A stretch of DNA of 14,730 bases from Podila epigama (GCA_015679605.1 JAAAVE010000558.1:1-14730), one strand, 5' to 3'. Shown: positions 1-9,035, counted from the stretch's first letter. Notes: a model not told the origin generated them from the letters alone. Program-made: numbers and translations.

Positions 1-21
1 AAAAAAAAAAAAAAAAAAAAA
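1..21. repeat. Poly(A) run at left edge
   Basis: The window opens with 21 uninterrupted A residues. The position at the very edge suggests a contig or cut boundary at a homopolymer. Nothing supports reading it as a transcript tail, because the next bases are ordinary intergenic sequence and the first gene points away from it. Confidence 0.9.
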
Positions 22-320
22 TGTTTCGCCATCAGCCACTGAATTTCGATCTTTATCCCTCCTTTTTTGGGCTGAGCTGAACTTTACTGAGTTAAACAGA
101 GTTTAAACTTATTCGTCCACCCATTTGTCCATTGTCCATTTATTTATCATTTGTTCATTTTGTTCCATCCATTCATCCATCCATCCATCCATCTCACTTT
201 TTCACTCTTCCATCTATTCATCCATTCATCCATCCACCCAGTCATATCCAGTCTACTAGTCATCTGTTCACCCATATCAAATCATCCATCCCTCCAACCT
301 TCCATCCTCCCTTGTAAACA
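22..320 (+). promoter_or_regulatory. 5' flank of the USP gene, CATC-rich
   Basis: No gene was found in this stretch. From about 121 to 312 it is pyrimidine-rich and built from degenerate TCCATT/CATC units, with five perfect CATC copies at 174-193. It directly precedes the start codon at 321, so it most likely holds the 5' untranslated region and core promoter. No clear TATA box was found. Confidence 0.5.
174..193. repeat. (CATC)5 microsatellite
   Basis: Five perfect CATC units, flanked by many imperfect copies between 121 and 240. It lies in the probable 5' leader of the USP gene. The long open frame running through it only translates the repeat (His-Pro-Ser-Ile) and is not a gene. Confidence 0.9.
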
Positions 321-979
321 ATGGCCCGCAATCAAGCCATCGTCATCACCACACCTTCAATATCTTCTCCAACTCAATCACCTGCATCTCCCATCCAACC
401 AAACTACAACGCCATCACTGCCTCAAACACTTTTTACAACGCATCCGACGCCGTCAACATCTCGGCCATATCCCTCTACAAGAGAAACTCTCATTCAGTT
501 TCTGCCTCAGTGTCAGCAGCACCCGTGCCAGTGCCAACATCGTCTGCATCTGCTTCTGCATCTGCATCTGCATCTGCATCTGCATCTTCCTCCACAACCA
601 CCCTTCTTCAGCAAGGCGATAACCTCCACCCTAGCCAACGTCACCCTCGCCCCAAAAGCAATGAACACGGCTATGTATCCCGCGTCGGCTTTGATACCCT
701 TGGTTGCCATGACTCTTCCGAATACGCTTTCACCCTCCAAGCAAAGACGGATGGCTGGAAACGAACCCGCAAGAGTCGAACTTTTCTCGTGGGCACTGAT
801 CTAAATGAATACAGTGCTCATGCCCTCTCTTGGACCATGGACAACATGATTGAGGATGGTGACGAGGTACAACAAAAGTGTGATCCATGCTCGTTGATAT
901 GTCCTATATGATGTGTTTTGCGTGTATATATGTAATTTGCGTGTGGATGGATGTAAAGAGGGTACGTGTTGTGTGCGTC

Positions 980-1011
<32 letters not shown>

Positions 1012-2406
1012 TTTCTGTGTGTAATGTGCGTGTACAATGTGTGTGTGTAAATGCATACGTGTTTGCTGACTGTTGACTGTTTTATTGCTGAGTGAAATAA
1101 AAAAAAAAGACTCAAGGAATGCAATGTGACCCATCAAGAAATAGAATTTCATTGAGCTGACTTAAGCCAACTGACCTTCCTTCTTCTTCTCATCTTTGCG
1201 GGGAAAATTTTTATTAGATTGTTGCTCTGCGTGTGGTCCCAGTTGAACTTCGCGATTCATGTAGGTCACCCAATTCAACATCCTAACAACCAGACAAGGA
1301 TAACAGGATGAATGGTCAATCCATCACTTGAAAACACAACCGTCCTAAAAATAAAAATGTTCGTTCGTTCGTTCGTTCGTTTGTTCGTTCGCCTCACTCA
1401 ATCTTCTCTTGGTAGTGTCCAAAAAGATCCCATCGTTCCAAGGTCAGGAGGCTGCTGCCCGTGCAGAGGCGGTCAAGATCATGAACACAATCATGGAAAG
1501 GAACAGTGCAAAGAAGATCAGTGTCATTGTCGAGTGTTTGGTCGGCAACGTACGAGAAACGATCCAGCACATGGTAAAGGCAAAACGGAGAAATTGTGAA
1601 CATTTTTCTCATGTCTTCTCCCCAAGAAACGCTCGGTCCCTTCCATGGGTCTAATAACAGCATTTTTTCTTCATTCCTGCGATACATGGTACATATAGAC
1701 AAAACTTTACCAGCCAGACATGCTAGTTGTGGGCACAAGGGGACGCAGCTCTGTCAAAGGATTCTTACTAGGAAGTGTCTCGAGATATTGTCTCCACCAT
1801 TCTACAGTACCAGTGATTGTCGTCCGTCCAGAGCGCAAACTCAACAAATCAAAGACTAAATCCAAAGGCATCTTTCGTCGACGGTCCTCTGTCTTGCTAG
1901 AGGACCAAGGATACCGTGCCAATCAACAAGAGTCCGTCCATTTCTCGAACGGCAATAATAGCAGTAATAGCAGTAGCACTTCTACCTTGAGTGCCAGTCT
2001 CTCTCAGCCCAACAATCAACTCTCTACCCCTGGCCTTGGACCCGTCTCATCTACAACTATTACCGAAGGCGTGCCGCTCACTTCACGAGACAACAATGGC
2101 CCTGGGAGTCGACCCACCTCGACCATCTTCAATTCTTCTTCTTCTTCTTTGAGCAATGCAGCCCCCTCACAGACAACCAGCACGCCTCCAGACGGAGTGC
2201 TCAAGATGAGAAAGAGCCTGACAACTGACGGGAGCAATAACAGCATTAGCAGCATGAGTTCAAACAAGTCCAACCGAAAATCAACAGGGTTCCTGTCCCT
2301 GTCGCTCGGGGGGAACAAGGACAAGGACAAGGACAAGGATAACACTAGTAACGCCTCTGGGAGTGGCTTTGTCAAGCACAAGAAGCGACTTTCTCATGGG
2401 GGATAG
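321..2406 (+). CDS. Universal stress protein (UspA-like) domain protein, four exons
   Basis: Exons 321-866, 1218-1260, 1416-1573 and 1699-2406 join to 484 residues. The start is fixed by an in-frame TAA at 315-317 and an AACAATGG context. The USP fold covers about residues 151-292: a first strand (TFLVGTDLNEYSAHALSW), then DGDEIVALRVV across the first junction, then QPDMLVVGTRGRS. The ATP-binding signature G-2x-G-9x-G-S is complete at Gly261, Gly264, Gly274 and Ser275, so this is likely the nucleotide-binding UspA type. Residues 1-150 are Ser/Thr/Pro/Asn-rich with a Ser-Ala repeat (75-88). Residues about 300-484 are Ser/Asn-rich with a Lys-Asp repeat; both arms look disordered. In fungi such domains are linked to stress responses, but the physiological role here is unknown. 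Introns are 351, 155 and 125 bases. The first donor (GTACAA) is weak but is supported by frame continuity. Confidence 0.9.
543..584 (+). repeat. (TCTGCA)7 coding hexanucleotide repeat
   Basis: Seven tandem TCTGCA units, one of them TCTGCT, encode an alternating Ser-Ala tract at residues 75-88 of the USP-domain protein. Unit length is a multiple of three, so copy-number change would alter protein length without shifting frame. Confidence 0.9.
961..1049. repeat. TG/GT microsatellite in USP intron 1
   Basis: A TG-rich stretch with a pure (GT)12 core at 981-1004 and interrupted copies on each side. It sits wholly inside the first intron (867-1217) of the USP gene and is the reason that intron is long. 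Antisense open frames here (His-Thr repeats) only translate the repeat. Confidence 0.9.
1360..1391. repeat. (TTCG)8 microsatellite in USP intron 2
   Basis: Eight TTCG units, the sixth being TTTG, within intron 2 (1261-1415), about 25 bases before the 3' splice site AG at 1414-1415. Confidence 0.9.
2317..2340 (+). repeat. (AAGGAC)4 coding repeat
   Basis: Four tandem AAGGAC units (the last AAGGAT) encode a Lys-Asp repeat near the C terminus of the USP-domain protein. A trailing charged segment follows, ending in Lys-Lys-Arg. Confidence 0.85.
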
Positions 2407-2991
2407 AATGAGAGATTTTGTATGTAGAAAAAAAGAACTCGTTTCCCTATATGTATAAATTTATGTACATGTATATTTTTTTGGCCTCTATTTATTTATT
2501 TATTTATACTATTTTGATAATGACATTTTCCTGCACATTGCAACCATCATTGAGTAAGGCTCAGGTGTTAGCTGGTAGAATATGTCTATATCCTTGATGA
2601 AACTAGAGGAAATTGTCTCCCACATGGCACATGTCCAAAGGTGAGAAAGGCACCAGGGCTCCTGAAATGACAGGACCGAGGAGGAGAAACTGGATGGTGA
2701 AAAAGATCATCGTTGCAGGAATTCATTTCGTCCTTTTCTTTTCTTTTCTTTTCTTTTCTTTTACTTCCTTTTTATTTTATGATTCTTTCCCATTCACCCT
2801 GGCCCTAGTTATCTCTCATCTCCTTTTTTTTCTTTTCTCCTTTTTCTCTTTTTCTATCTCTTTTTCTTTCTTTCTCTTTTTCTTTCTCTCTCTGTGTCTT
2901 TCAAACACTCTCTCTTTCTGCTTCTGCCTTGGTGCAATAACTCGGTTCTTCAGACAGACTCTCTGCTTCTGGTTACAAAAAGAATTGAGCC
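2407..2991 (+). promoter_or_regulatory. Intergenic: USP 3' flank and transporter promoter
   Basis: No gene was found. The left part (2420-2520) is AT-rich with a TTTATT run at about 2487-2508 and is probably the USP 3' UTR and poly(A) region; no AATAAA was found. From about 2731 to 2935 the top strand is almost pure pyrimidine, including (TTTTC)5 at 2734-2758 and CT/TTTC tracts. It ends near the transporter start at 2992. Such C+T tracts often precede start sites in fungal promoters. The open frame through it (Phe/Ser-rich) is a compositional artefact. Confidence 0.5.
2734..2758 (+). repeat. (TTTTC)5 pentanucleotide repeat
   Basis: Five perfect TTTTC units inside the pyrimidine tract upstream of the transporter gene. 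Confidence 0.9.
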
Positions 2992-5022
2992 ATGGACACT
3001 GAACAAGGCACCAATGTCACACCACGAGATGACACGACAGCAACACACGCAGATAGTTACCCAGAAGGAGGATTCGGCTGGTTTGCTCTTGCTGCTACCA
3101 CTGTTGTGAGTTTCTGGCAAGTGTCTTTTCTTATTATTTTATTTTTCCTTTCTTTTGCAAGTGAACCGGATATTTTTCACCGAATTCATCGTACTGACAA
3201 AAAGTAAATTAATAAATGTACAAAACTGATAGGTGTTTAGGGGTGGCTATGACTTGGGGCGTGTTTATACAATACTTTCTACAAGAAGAAACTTTCCCAG
3301 GAGCCATTCCAAGTAACCTAGGCTGGGTAGGGAGCATTGGATGCTCTGTTATCTTTGCTGCAGCGCCATTCGTCAGTCTTGCCAACCGCATATTAGGCAT
3401 TCGACCAGTCCTGGTCTCGGGGGTGCTGGCATCCACCTTGGGCATGATCCTGGGAAGTTTTGCAAGTCAAGTCTGGCACCTCTACCTCACCATGGTAAAA
3501 TAATACAAATAAAACACAATTGTAAAGGGGTGGCGGGATGAAAGGAGAACTGGGGTGAGGGTTCGAGAACCAAAAGGGAAAAAAAAGAAAAACAAAAAAA
3601 GACAGTAATCTCATTGCCGTCTTGCTGTGATGACTAACATATCCATGTGTTTTTCTTTTTTGTCACTCAGTCCCTTCTTCCTTACTCACTCACTCGCTCC
3701 TTCCTTCACTCATGGTTCTCTATCCCTCTTGCCTTCTTCTCTTCATCTCCTTTGATGACACTTAGGGTCTATTGAGTGGTCTTGGGAGCAGCATTCTATA
3801 CTCTACCTCACTTACCATTCTGTCCGAGTATTTCTTCAAGAAGCGTGGTCTCGTCATTGGAATCGCCACTTCTGGTGGAGGCATTGGTTCGTGTGTGATG
3901 GCGGTCTTGATTCGATGGATGCTCGCCAAATTGGGGTTTCCTTGGACAACCAGAATTCTAGGAGGATGCATGGCCTTGATGTTAGGACTTGCTGTTGTGG
4001 TCCTGCGACCTCTGCGGCATCCTGCCCTGGACGTTTCGGCAATGGCCCAGGGTCATTTTAGCGAGTCCCCTTCTGTCGTCGACATCTCAAATGCTCGGTC
4101 AAAGAAAAGCAGTATGGAGGCACATCTTTGTGCAGACTCTCTTCAGAGTGTGTCAACAACAACTCCACCCATGGCAACAAGTAATAATAGCCATCATCAT
4201 CCTACGGCGAGAGAACCGCTTTCAGAGGAAAGTTCACTACGACCTACCTCAACCGTCTCTTACTCAGGAGAACCAGAACCAAATTCAGAACCAGAATCAA
4301 ATTCAGAACTAGAGCCAAGTCCAGAACTAGGACCCAATCCAGAACTAGAACCAGCGAGAGGTGCAGGAACAGATGTAGGACCAAGACGACCAAGAGTAAC
4401 ACCAGAAGCGCGGACAGGAGGACTCGACTTTTCTCTGTTTCGTCAAGTCGATTTTGCGCTCATCATTCTGGCCACCAGTATCTTCACACTTGTCTTTCTG
4501 GTCCCTTTATTCCTGATGCCAAGTTACATCACGTCCATTGGTGGTACTGCAGCACAAGGCGCTATGGCAGTGAGCATCTGCTCCGCAGTTTCAGTCTTGT
4601 CGCGTGTCGTACTTGGCCTAGTGGCTGACCGGGTCGGCGTCCTCAACACGACCATTGCCTGTACGCTACTCACAAGCATAAACGTTCTGCTCATTTGGGG
4701 TGTCTTTGCAAAGTCGATACAAGGTGTCATTGTCTTTATGGTCTTTTACGGCTTTAGTAGCTCCACCATCATCCTCTTGCCCTTGGCTGCCTCTAAAGCT
4801 GTCAGTGCCGACAAGCTCTCCTCATCCGTCGGGTTTGCCTTCTTTGCACATACCACTGGTTACTTGCTCGGGACTCCCGCCGCGCAGTCCATTGTTCATC
4901 ATCAAGGAGGCTCGTATTCAGGTGCCATTGTCTTTGTAGGTGTCGCCAACCTCCTCTGTGCTCTGGTCGTACTTGCTGCGCGGTGCACAATCAATCGACG
5001 CCAATTCTGGATAATATTGTGA
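2992..5022 (+). CDS. MFS transporter, monocarboxylate (MCT)-type family
   Basis: Exons 2992-3116, 3233-3494 and 3766-5022 give 547 residues. It is a multi-pass membrane carrier. The TM1 signature PEGGFGW (residues 24-30) leads to TWGVFIQYF across the first junction. The TM4-5 segment FFKKRGLVIGIATSGGGIGS (near residue 155) is the conserved MCT-family R-G-L-x-x-G-x-A-x-S-G-x-G stretch. The C-terminal half restarts at about residue 354 and has six further hydrophobic helices, including the MFS-type VLGLVADRVG. MCT-type carriers usually move monocarboxylates by proton symport, but fungal members are diverse, so the substrate is not assignable. The TM6-7 loop (about 210-352) is unusually long and carries an acidic Glu-Pro repeat. 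The first intron appears to use a GC donor; a GT donor six bases downstream would add two residues. The gene converges on the next one, with stops 203 bases apart. Confidence 0.9.
3117..3232 (+). other. Probable GC-AG intron (transporter intron 1)
   Basis: The donor reads CTG/GCAAGT and the acceptor GATAG/G; a CTGAC branch-like site lies at 3194-3198. This join keeps frame and puts 19 residues between GGFGW and WGVF, which as I recall is the usual TM1 spacing in fungal MCT-like carriers. The in-frame alternative is a GT at 3123 (GTCTTT), a poor donor. The strong-looking GTGAGT at 3106 is in the wrong phase for either acceptor. Confidence 0.65.
4267..4353 (+). repeat. Degenerate Glu-Pro coding repeat
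   Basis: GAACCA/GAACTA/CCAGAA units repeat imperfectly and encode Glu-Pro, Asn-Ser-Glu and Pro-Glu-Leu steps at about residues 297-325 of the transporter's central loop. The result is a strongly acidic, Pro-rich segment predicted to face the cytosol. Confidence 0.85.
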
Positions 5023-5225
5023 ATGTCATTTTTTTTTCTTACACAAGTCCAATACCACTGTACATATTCACATTTGATAAAGTAAAAGTGAAGAAAAATG
5101 AATGTATCCCGAATATACCACTTTTAGACGTCCCTTCGTTTCTTTTTCATTTCGCGATTCGTCTATTTATTATGTCCTTTTCTTCTTTTTTTTTCTCGTG
5201 TAAAAAAATGTTTTTTCTCACATCC
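5023..5225. other. Convergent 3' intergenic region
   Basis: Short AT-rich region between the stop codons of two convergent genes; it must hold both 3' ends. No gene was seen. Confidence 0.6.
5166..5171 (-). terminator. AATAAA poly(A) signal of the COPI_assoc-like gene
   Basis: The minus strand reads AATAAA, about 55 bases after the stop codon at 5226-5228 and followed by A/T-rich sequence. This is a canonical position for a polyadenylation signal. Confidence 0.55.
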
Positions 5226-7872
5226 TCAGATACCGAAATATTCCTCTCGCTTATTACCATGACCATGCTCAGCAGGCGTCGGCAGCGTAAGCACAATGTC
5301 AGGCATGTACCGTGTTGTGGCCAAAATCGAATGAGGGTCATTGCCCACATGACTTCCCCGTTGCCGGGACGAGGAAACCTTTCCATCTTGTGCAGGAGCC
5401 GCCGATGCTGACGCTGACGAGGCTACGGTCTCGACATGGATGGTTGGTAAAGTGAACCTGGTTCGTTGGGAATGGTCAGGCTCTGGTATCCGTGAAAGAG
5501 GCATGTCTTGTTTTTGTTGAATGGTGGATAGCGGTGATTTTGTTGGTCGATGATGATATGTACTTGGCTGTGTGTTTAGAGACGGTTCTATTGGCTGATG
5601 ATGAGGTTGTTGCTGTTGCTGTTGTTGTGTAGGTGGCAATGTCCCAGGACGCGACATATGCATTAGCTGGTGATTCCTGGATGAAGACGTGTTGCTTGTC
5701 TTTGAAGACGTGTTGCTTGTGTTTGAAGACAAGGAATGGGCTACCGCTGTTGTTCCTCCCTCAATTGTCAAAGGCCCCAGGTCCTGTGTTGGAAGACCTC
5801 CCACAATCCCATAACATCCAGAGATTCCGCCAATAGATGACAAGATACGACCTGTGGCTGTCAAGGCAATATCTCCCTGTTTAAATCCTCCAGGACCGTT
5901 GTTGCCTACTCTAAAACCCTTTTCTGCTGTAGTGATATCGCTCTGATAGTGAGGCATTGTGTATTGTTGCAAGGGGTGTGCTTTGTCATATTGACGAGGC
6001 GGTTCTGGAGGCTGGTAGAGGCTATGATAGCCTGTCTTGGTACTGTTCCTGCTCGAACCTATCGGCGCCAAAGTCATATTTGCATCCGTGCTAGACGTCG
6101 CAGTGTTCTGGTTGCTGTGAACTGATGAAATTGATGTCTTTCGGAACGGATCATGCGGTGGTGCAGGTTTGTTGGTCGTTCTCAAGGGCAGAATTGGATG
6201 TGGTTGTGGTTGACTCGGCGTGCGACTCGGGACTGAATCATGATTCATTGGATGTGCTGCTGATTTCAAGATACGATCCCCACCTGCATTATGGGTTGGT
6301 ACACCTCCTCCTATCGACGACTTTTCATCGTTTGGCGTCCATTCTGCCTTGCTACCCAAAGATGGATCTGCACCCTTGGTTTCTCCCTCCAACGAGTAAT
6401 GTTCTTCATTTCCAACAGGCAAGTACTGAAGCGCAGGAGAGTCTGGAGTGGTGGCAATGGAGCTTTCGGCAACACTATGGCGTCGTGGACAAGGGGGCGA
6501 GAGTGGAAAGTAGGCAGTGGTTTGTGTCTGTGTTGCTGGAACAGTGGTGTTATCACGAAGGCCAGAAGTCACTATGGGGGGCACACACATGCCTCGATCT
6601 GGCTGACTCTTCTCAAAATTTTGCTGAAGCTGGTACTCAGCGCCGTCACGAGTGCTTCGGCCATGTCCTGTCCCAGTCGCCCCTCGCCCCTTCAGTCCAG
6701 TCAATGGGTCGCCATGCCGAGAGTCGGGGAGGTGCTCGTGGCTGACCTGAGGTACAAAGTTGGCCAAGGAGCCATACAATCGGGGTTGTGGTGGAAGGTG
6801 TGGCATTGGATTGTCGATATCTGACTGTTGTGTCTGAGGAGGTGAGAACATACCAGTCAATGTTGTTCCAACACCCCCAGCAAAGTTTAGACTACCTGTT
6901 CCGACGCCAGTACCAAGGGGTCTTTGCAGCTTTGGACTACCAACTCCTGAGGCAAGATGGGCTGCATGGTGAGAATGCGCATGGATAGTGAGAGCGTTGG
7001 CATGATGTACTGGATTGACACGAGCAAGGTTCTGTTCCTGCTGCAATTGTTGTTCAAAGATCCTCTGGGCCTCCAATTGGACACGAAAGTGTCTCTGCTC
7101 CTTCCAACGGTCCAGTTTTTTGTAGTTGAGGATCATGCCATCCAATGGTGGAATCAAAGTCACAAACGACATCATGAAGAAGGCAATACCCATGCATACC
7201 ACAATTATGCCTCCATAGAGATTGAAGGCTATGGGGGACGCTACAAGACAACCAAAGCTAATTTTTTTTTTGTATGGCCAAGAACAGAATTCATGTATCA
7301 GCATCAATGCACGATAAGAAGGAAAAAAAAAAAACCACCAATTTTCAGAATGGCACAATTCATTGTATTCTTCTTACAAGACATAAGTCAGTCCTCTGCC
7401 ACGATATGTACACTAATGAAGAAAACGAGAACAGAAATGCGCAAGCCAGTTAGTTATTTGTTTGTCAATAGGTGCTTCGTCCACCACACTGGCCTAAACA
7501 ATAAAAAAGACTTGCCAGGAAGCGAAAATAGTCGTAAGTTAACTGTGGAAGCCGGATCTCTGATACGATAAGAAGACAGGCAAGCGCTCTACGTGTTACA
7601 TAGGGGGGAAAAAAGGAAATAGGATGGTGTGTTTAATTAGACGCGATGGATAATCAGTTCTTTGCAAAGGGGGTAATTATCCTTCTAGAAGGGAAACATC
7701 CGCGTAAATGTAATCCTGTATCTTACGCTGCAGAGGCATTGAGGATGATAAAGTTGACAGAGGCCTCAATGATGTTCAGACAGGCAGCAACGAGAATGAT
7801 AAGGTAAAGTGTAATATTGAGACTGTTGATGAACAGCGACAAGATGATGCCTCGTCGTCCAAGGCGTAGCAT
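5226..7872 (-). CDS. Four-helix membrane protein, COPI_assoc/Tvp15-like, with long disordered tail
   Basis: Reading down the minus strand, exons 7872-7727, 7588-7516, 7412-7378 and 7257-5226 join in phase to 761 residues. Hydrophobic helices lie at about 10-34, 38-60, 82-101 and 102-120. Between helices 2 and 3 is DYFRFLCTYRGRGLTYVFFG (residues 68-87). The aromatic loop plus G-R-G-L-x-Y-x-x-x-G is what I recall from the COPI_assoc family, which includes yeast Golgi protein Tvp15; family assignment is moderate. Residues 121-170 contain PPLDG and a charged Gln-rich, probably coiled-coil stretch. From about 170 to the end the protein is low-complexity (His, Gln, Ser, Pro), with an eight-Gln run and an Asn-Thr-Ser repeat. 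Tvp15 itself is a small protein with little beyond the helices, so this tail is remarkable. The role is probably in Golgi or vesicle membranes; the tail's function is unknown. Intron 2 has a GC donor. Confidence 0.85.
5605..5628 (-). repeat. CAA/CAG repeat encoding poly-Gln
   Basis: On the minus strand, mixed CAA and CAG codons encode eight consecutive Gln, followed by Pro-His-His, in the disordered tail of the COPI_assoc-like protein. Mixed codons suggest a tract less prone to slippage than pure CAG. Confidence 0.85.
5683..5730 (-). repeat. 21-bp tandem coding repeat
   Basis: Two 21-base units (5683-5703 and 5704-5724), differing at one base, plus a partial third (GAAGAC). They encode a repeated Ser/Asn/Thr heptad in the tail of the COPI_assoc-like protein. 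The unit keeps the reading frame. Confidence 0.85.
7413..7515 (-). other. GC-AG intron (COPI_assoc-like gene intron 2)
   Basis: The minus-strand donor is CTG/GCAAGT and the acceptor TTCATTAG/T, with a CTAAC branch-like site at 7449-7453. Only this donor joins the upstream frame (ending YFRFL) in phase 0 to the exon encoding CTYRGRGLTYV. The nearby GT, two bases inside GCAAGT, shifts frame. Confidence 0.8.
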
Positions 7873-8062
7873 GATTGTTGTATCAGTAGACTAACGTTTG
7901 CGTGGTTTGCTACCGCGCCGTTTCAATGGTGTTGGCGCGTGGCGTTGTTGTGCGACTAGGCCTTTTGGATGATTGTGCGAGACAGCACAAAAAGCACAGT
8001 TCAATAGGATGCAAAATATGAGCCTGACTGGTGGGGAAGGGCGAATGCTTTTGTGCGTTTGG

Positions 8063-8068
8063 TTTATA
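8063..8068 (-). promoter_or_regulatory. TATA-like box for the COPI_assoc-like gene
   Basis: The minus strand reads CCATATAAACC around this site, about 190 bases upstream of the start codon at 7872. Sequence and distance fit a TATA box with a roughly 150-base leader. Confidence 0.35.
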
Positions 8069-8571
8069 TGGTTTTATTTTGTTTTCTTGTGACAGAGGAC
8101 GGTGTATAAGACTGAAGGGCGAGAGGATTTGAGAAGCTGAAGCAAGGTGTGTTGACAGTTCCAAGAGAGAGAGAAGAAGAAAACGTTCATGGGAGAAGAG
8201 CCAAACAGTCGTCGTTGACGAGTCTATGTCAACGATCCGGGGCTTGGAGGGGAGGGACATTGTGTCAATTGCTCATTCAACTCTACTTTCTTTTTTGTCA
8301 TATTCCAGCTCTCAGATCAGCCTGGCTCGGTTGAATGAGATCCGATTGGATTCCTTCAGTGGTTTGAGAATGAATGCTTTCCGTTGTTACATGAATCCTG
8401 TTTATTTGTTACTTTGTGTGAATTTGGGAATTGGGTGAAGCATGTGTTTTTTTTTAAACATTGCAATAAAAGAGGGACTCGTTCATGCAACGCACCCCTG
8501 ACGTGCAGTATGGTCCAATAGAACGAGAAGAATGAATGATGTGGAGAAATAAGCCTCTCTATTGTCTCTGA

Positions 8572-8582
8572 CCAATCATTGG
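8572..8582. promoter_or_regulatory. Inverted CCAAT pair (CCAATCATTGG)
   Basis: CCAAT and ATTGG are separated by a single base, so a CCAAT motif reads on both strands. CCAAT is the site of the conserved Hap/NF-Y complex. It lies about 700 bases from the leftward gene and 625 from the rightward gene. Regulatory function is inferred. Confidence 0.35.
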
Positions 8583-9000
8583 CAAACCCCTCACCTGATG
8601 AGGGCAAACACCACTTGCGATCGACTTTTACCCAAACGGCAAGATATTTTTGTGTAGGCATTTGGATGCTTAGTGCTACGCACTTTGCTGTTTAACATGA
8701 ATGGCGTGGTTCGCACCCCCAACACTCCAAGGAAAAATGGCACCGAAAGATTTATTTCACCTACTGCATTTTGCCCCAATTGCATTATGGGGTGATGCGC
8801 GCATATCCAGCCCGTGTTGATAAAGAAGGCAAGAGACACACACGTGCCTCATATAGATGACAAGGGGAGGAAATGTAAAATGCTGCTGCGGGGGTGACAA
8901 GGAAAATAACTATTAAAAGGATTGTCTTTTTGCATTCACCTTCATTCAATTGTCCATTCATTCCTTCATCCTCAAAGCACTTTCTAAACACCACAACAAT

Positions 9001-9035
9001 AGCAAACAACAAAAGCAGCAGCAACAACAACAATA
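9001..9035 (+). repeat. CAA/CAG-rich tract in amine oxidase leader
   Basis: A CAA- and CAG-rich stretch lies in the probable 5' untranslated region of the amine oxidase gene, about 170 bases before the start codon. Confidence 0.6.

Noticed and set aside
961-1049. TG repeat considered as telomeric or Z-DNA element
   Set aside because: It is a plain dinucleotide microsatellite within an intron; no telomere-like unit or chromosome end is present.
2596-2710. Short hydrophobic minus-strand peptide frame of about 35 codons
   Set aside because: Too short, no homology I recognise, and it lies in the transporter's upstream flank.
2613-3002. 129-codon plus-strand open frame, Phe/Ser-rich and hydrophobic
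   Set aside because: It is the translation of the pyrimidine tract upstream of the transporter, has no domain and overlaps the real start at 2992.
3106-3111. GTGAGT as the donor of transporter intron 1
   Set aside because: It is a good-looking donor, but it leaves phase 0 while both candidate acceptors (3232 and 3240) need another phase; it would also leave only a few residues of TM1.
6125-6824. Overlapping 206- and 177-codon plus-strand open frames
   Set aside because: They are antisense to the tail exon of the COPI_assoc-like gene, without domains; the minus frame is much longer and links in phase to conserved exons.
7910-8260. 116-codon minus-strand open frame upstream of the COPI_assoc-like gene
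   Set aside because: It spans the TATA-like box and probable leader, has Ser/Leu/Pro low complexity, no splice-consistent link to the gene and no recognisable domain.
8591-8839. 82-codon minus-strand open frame in the divergent region
   Set aside because: No motif, no codon pattern like the neighbouring genes, and no supporting promoter or splice signals.
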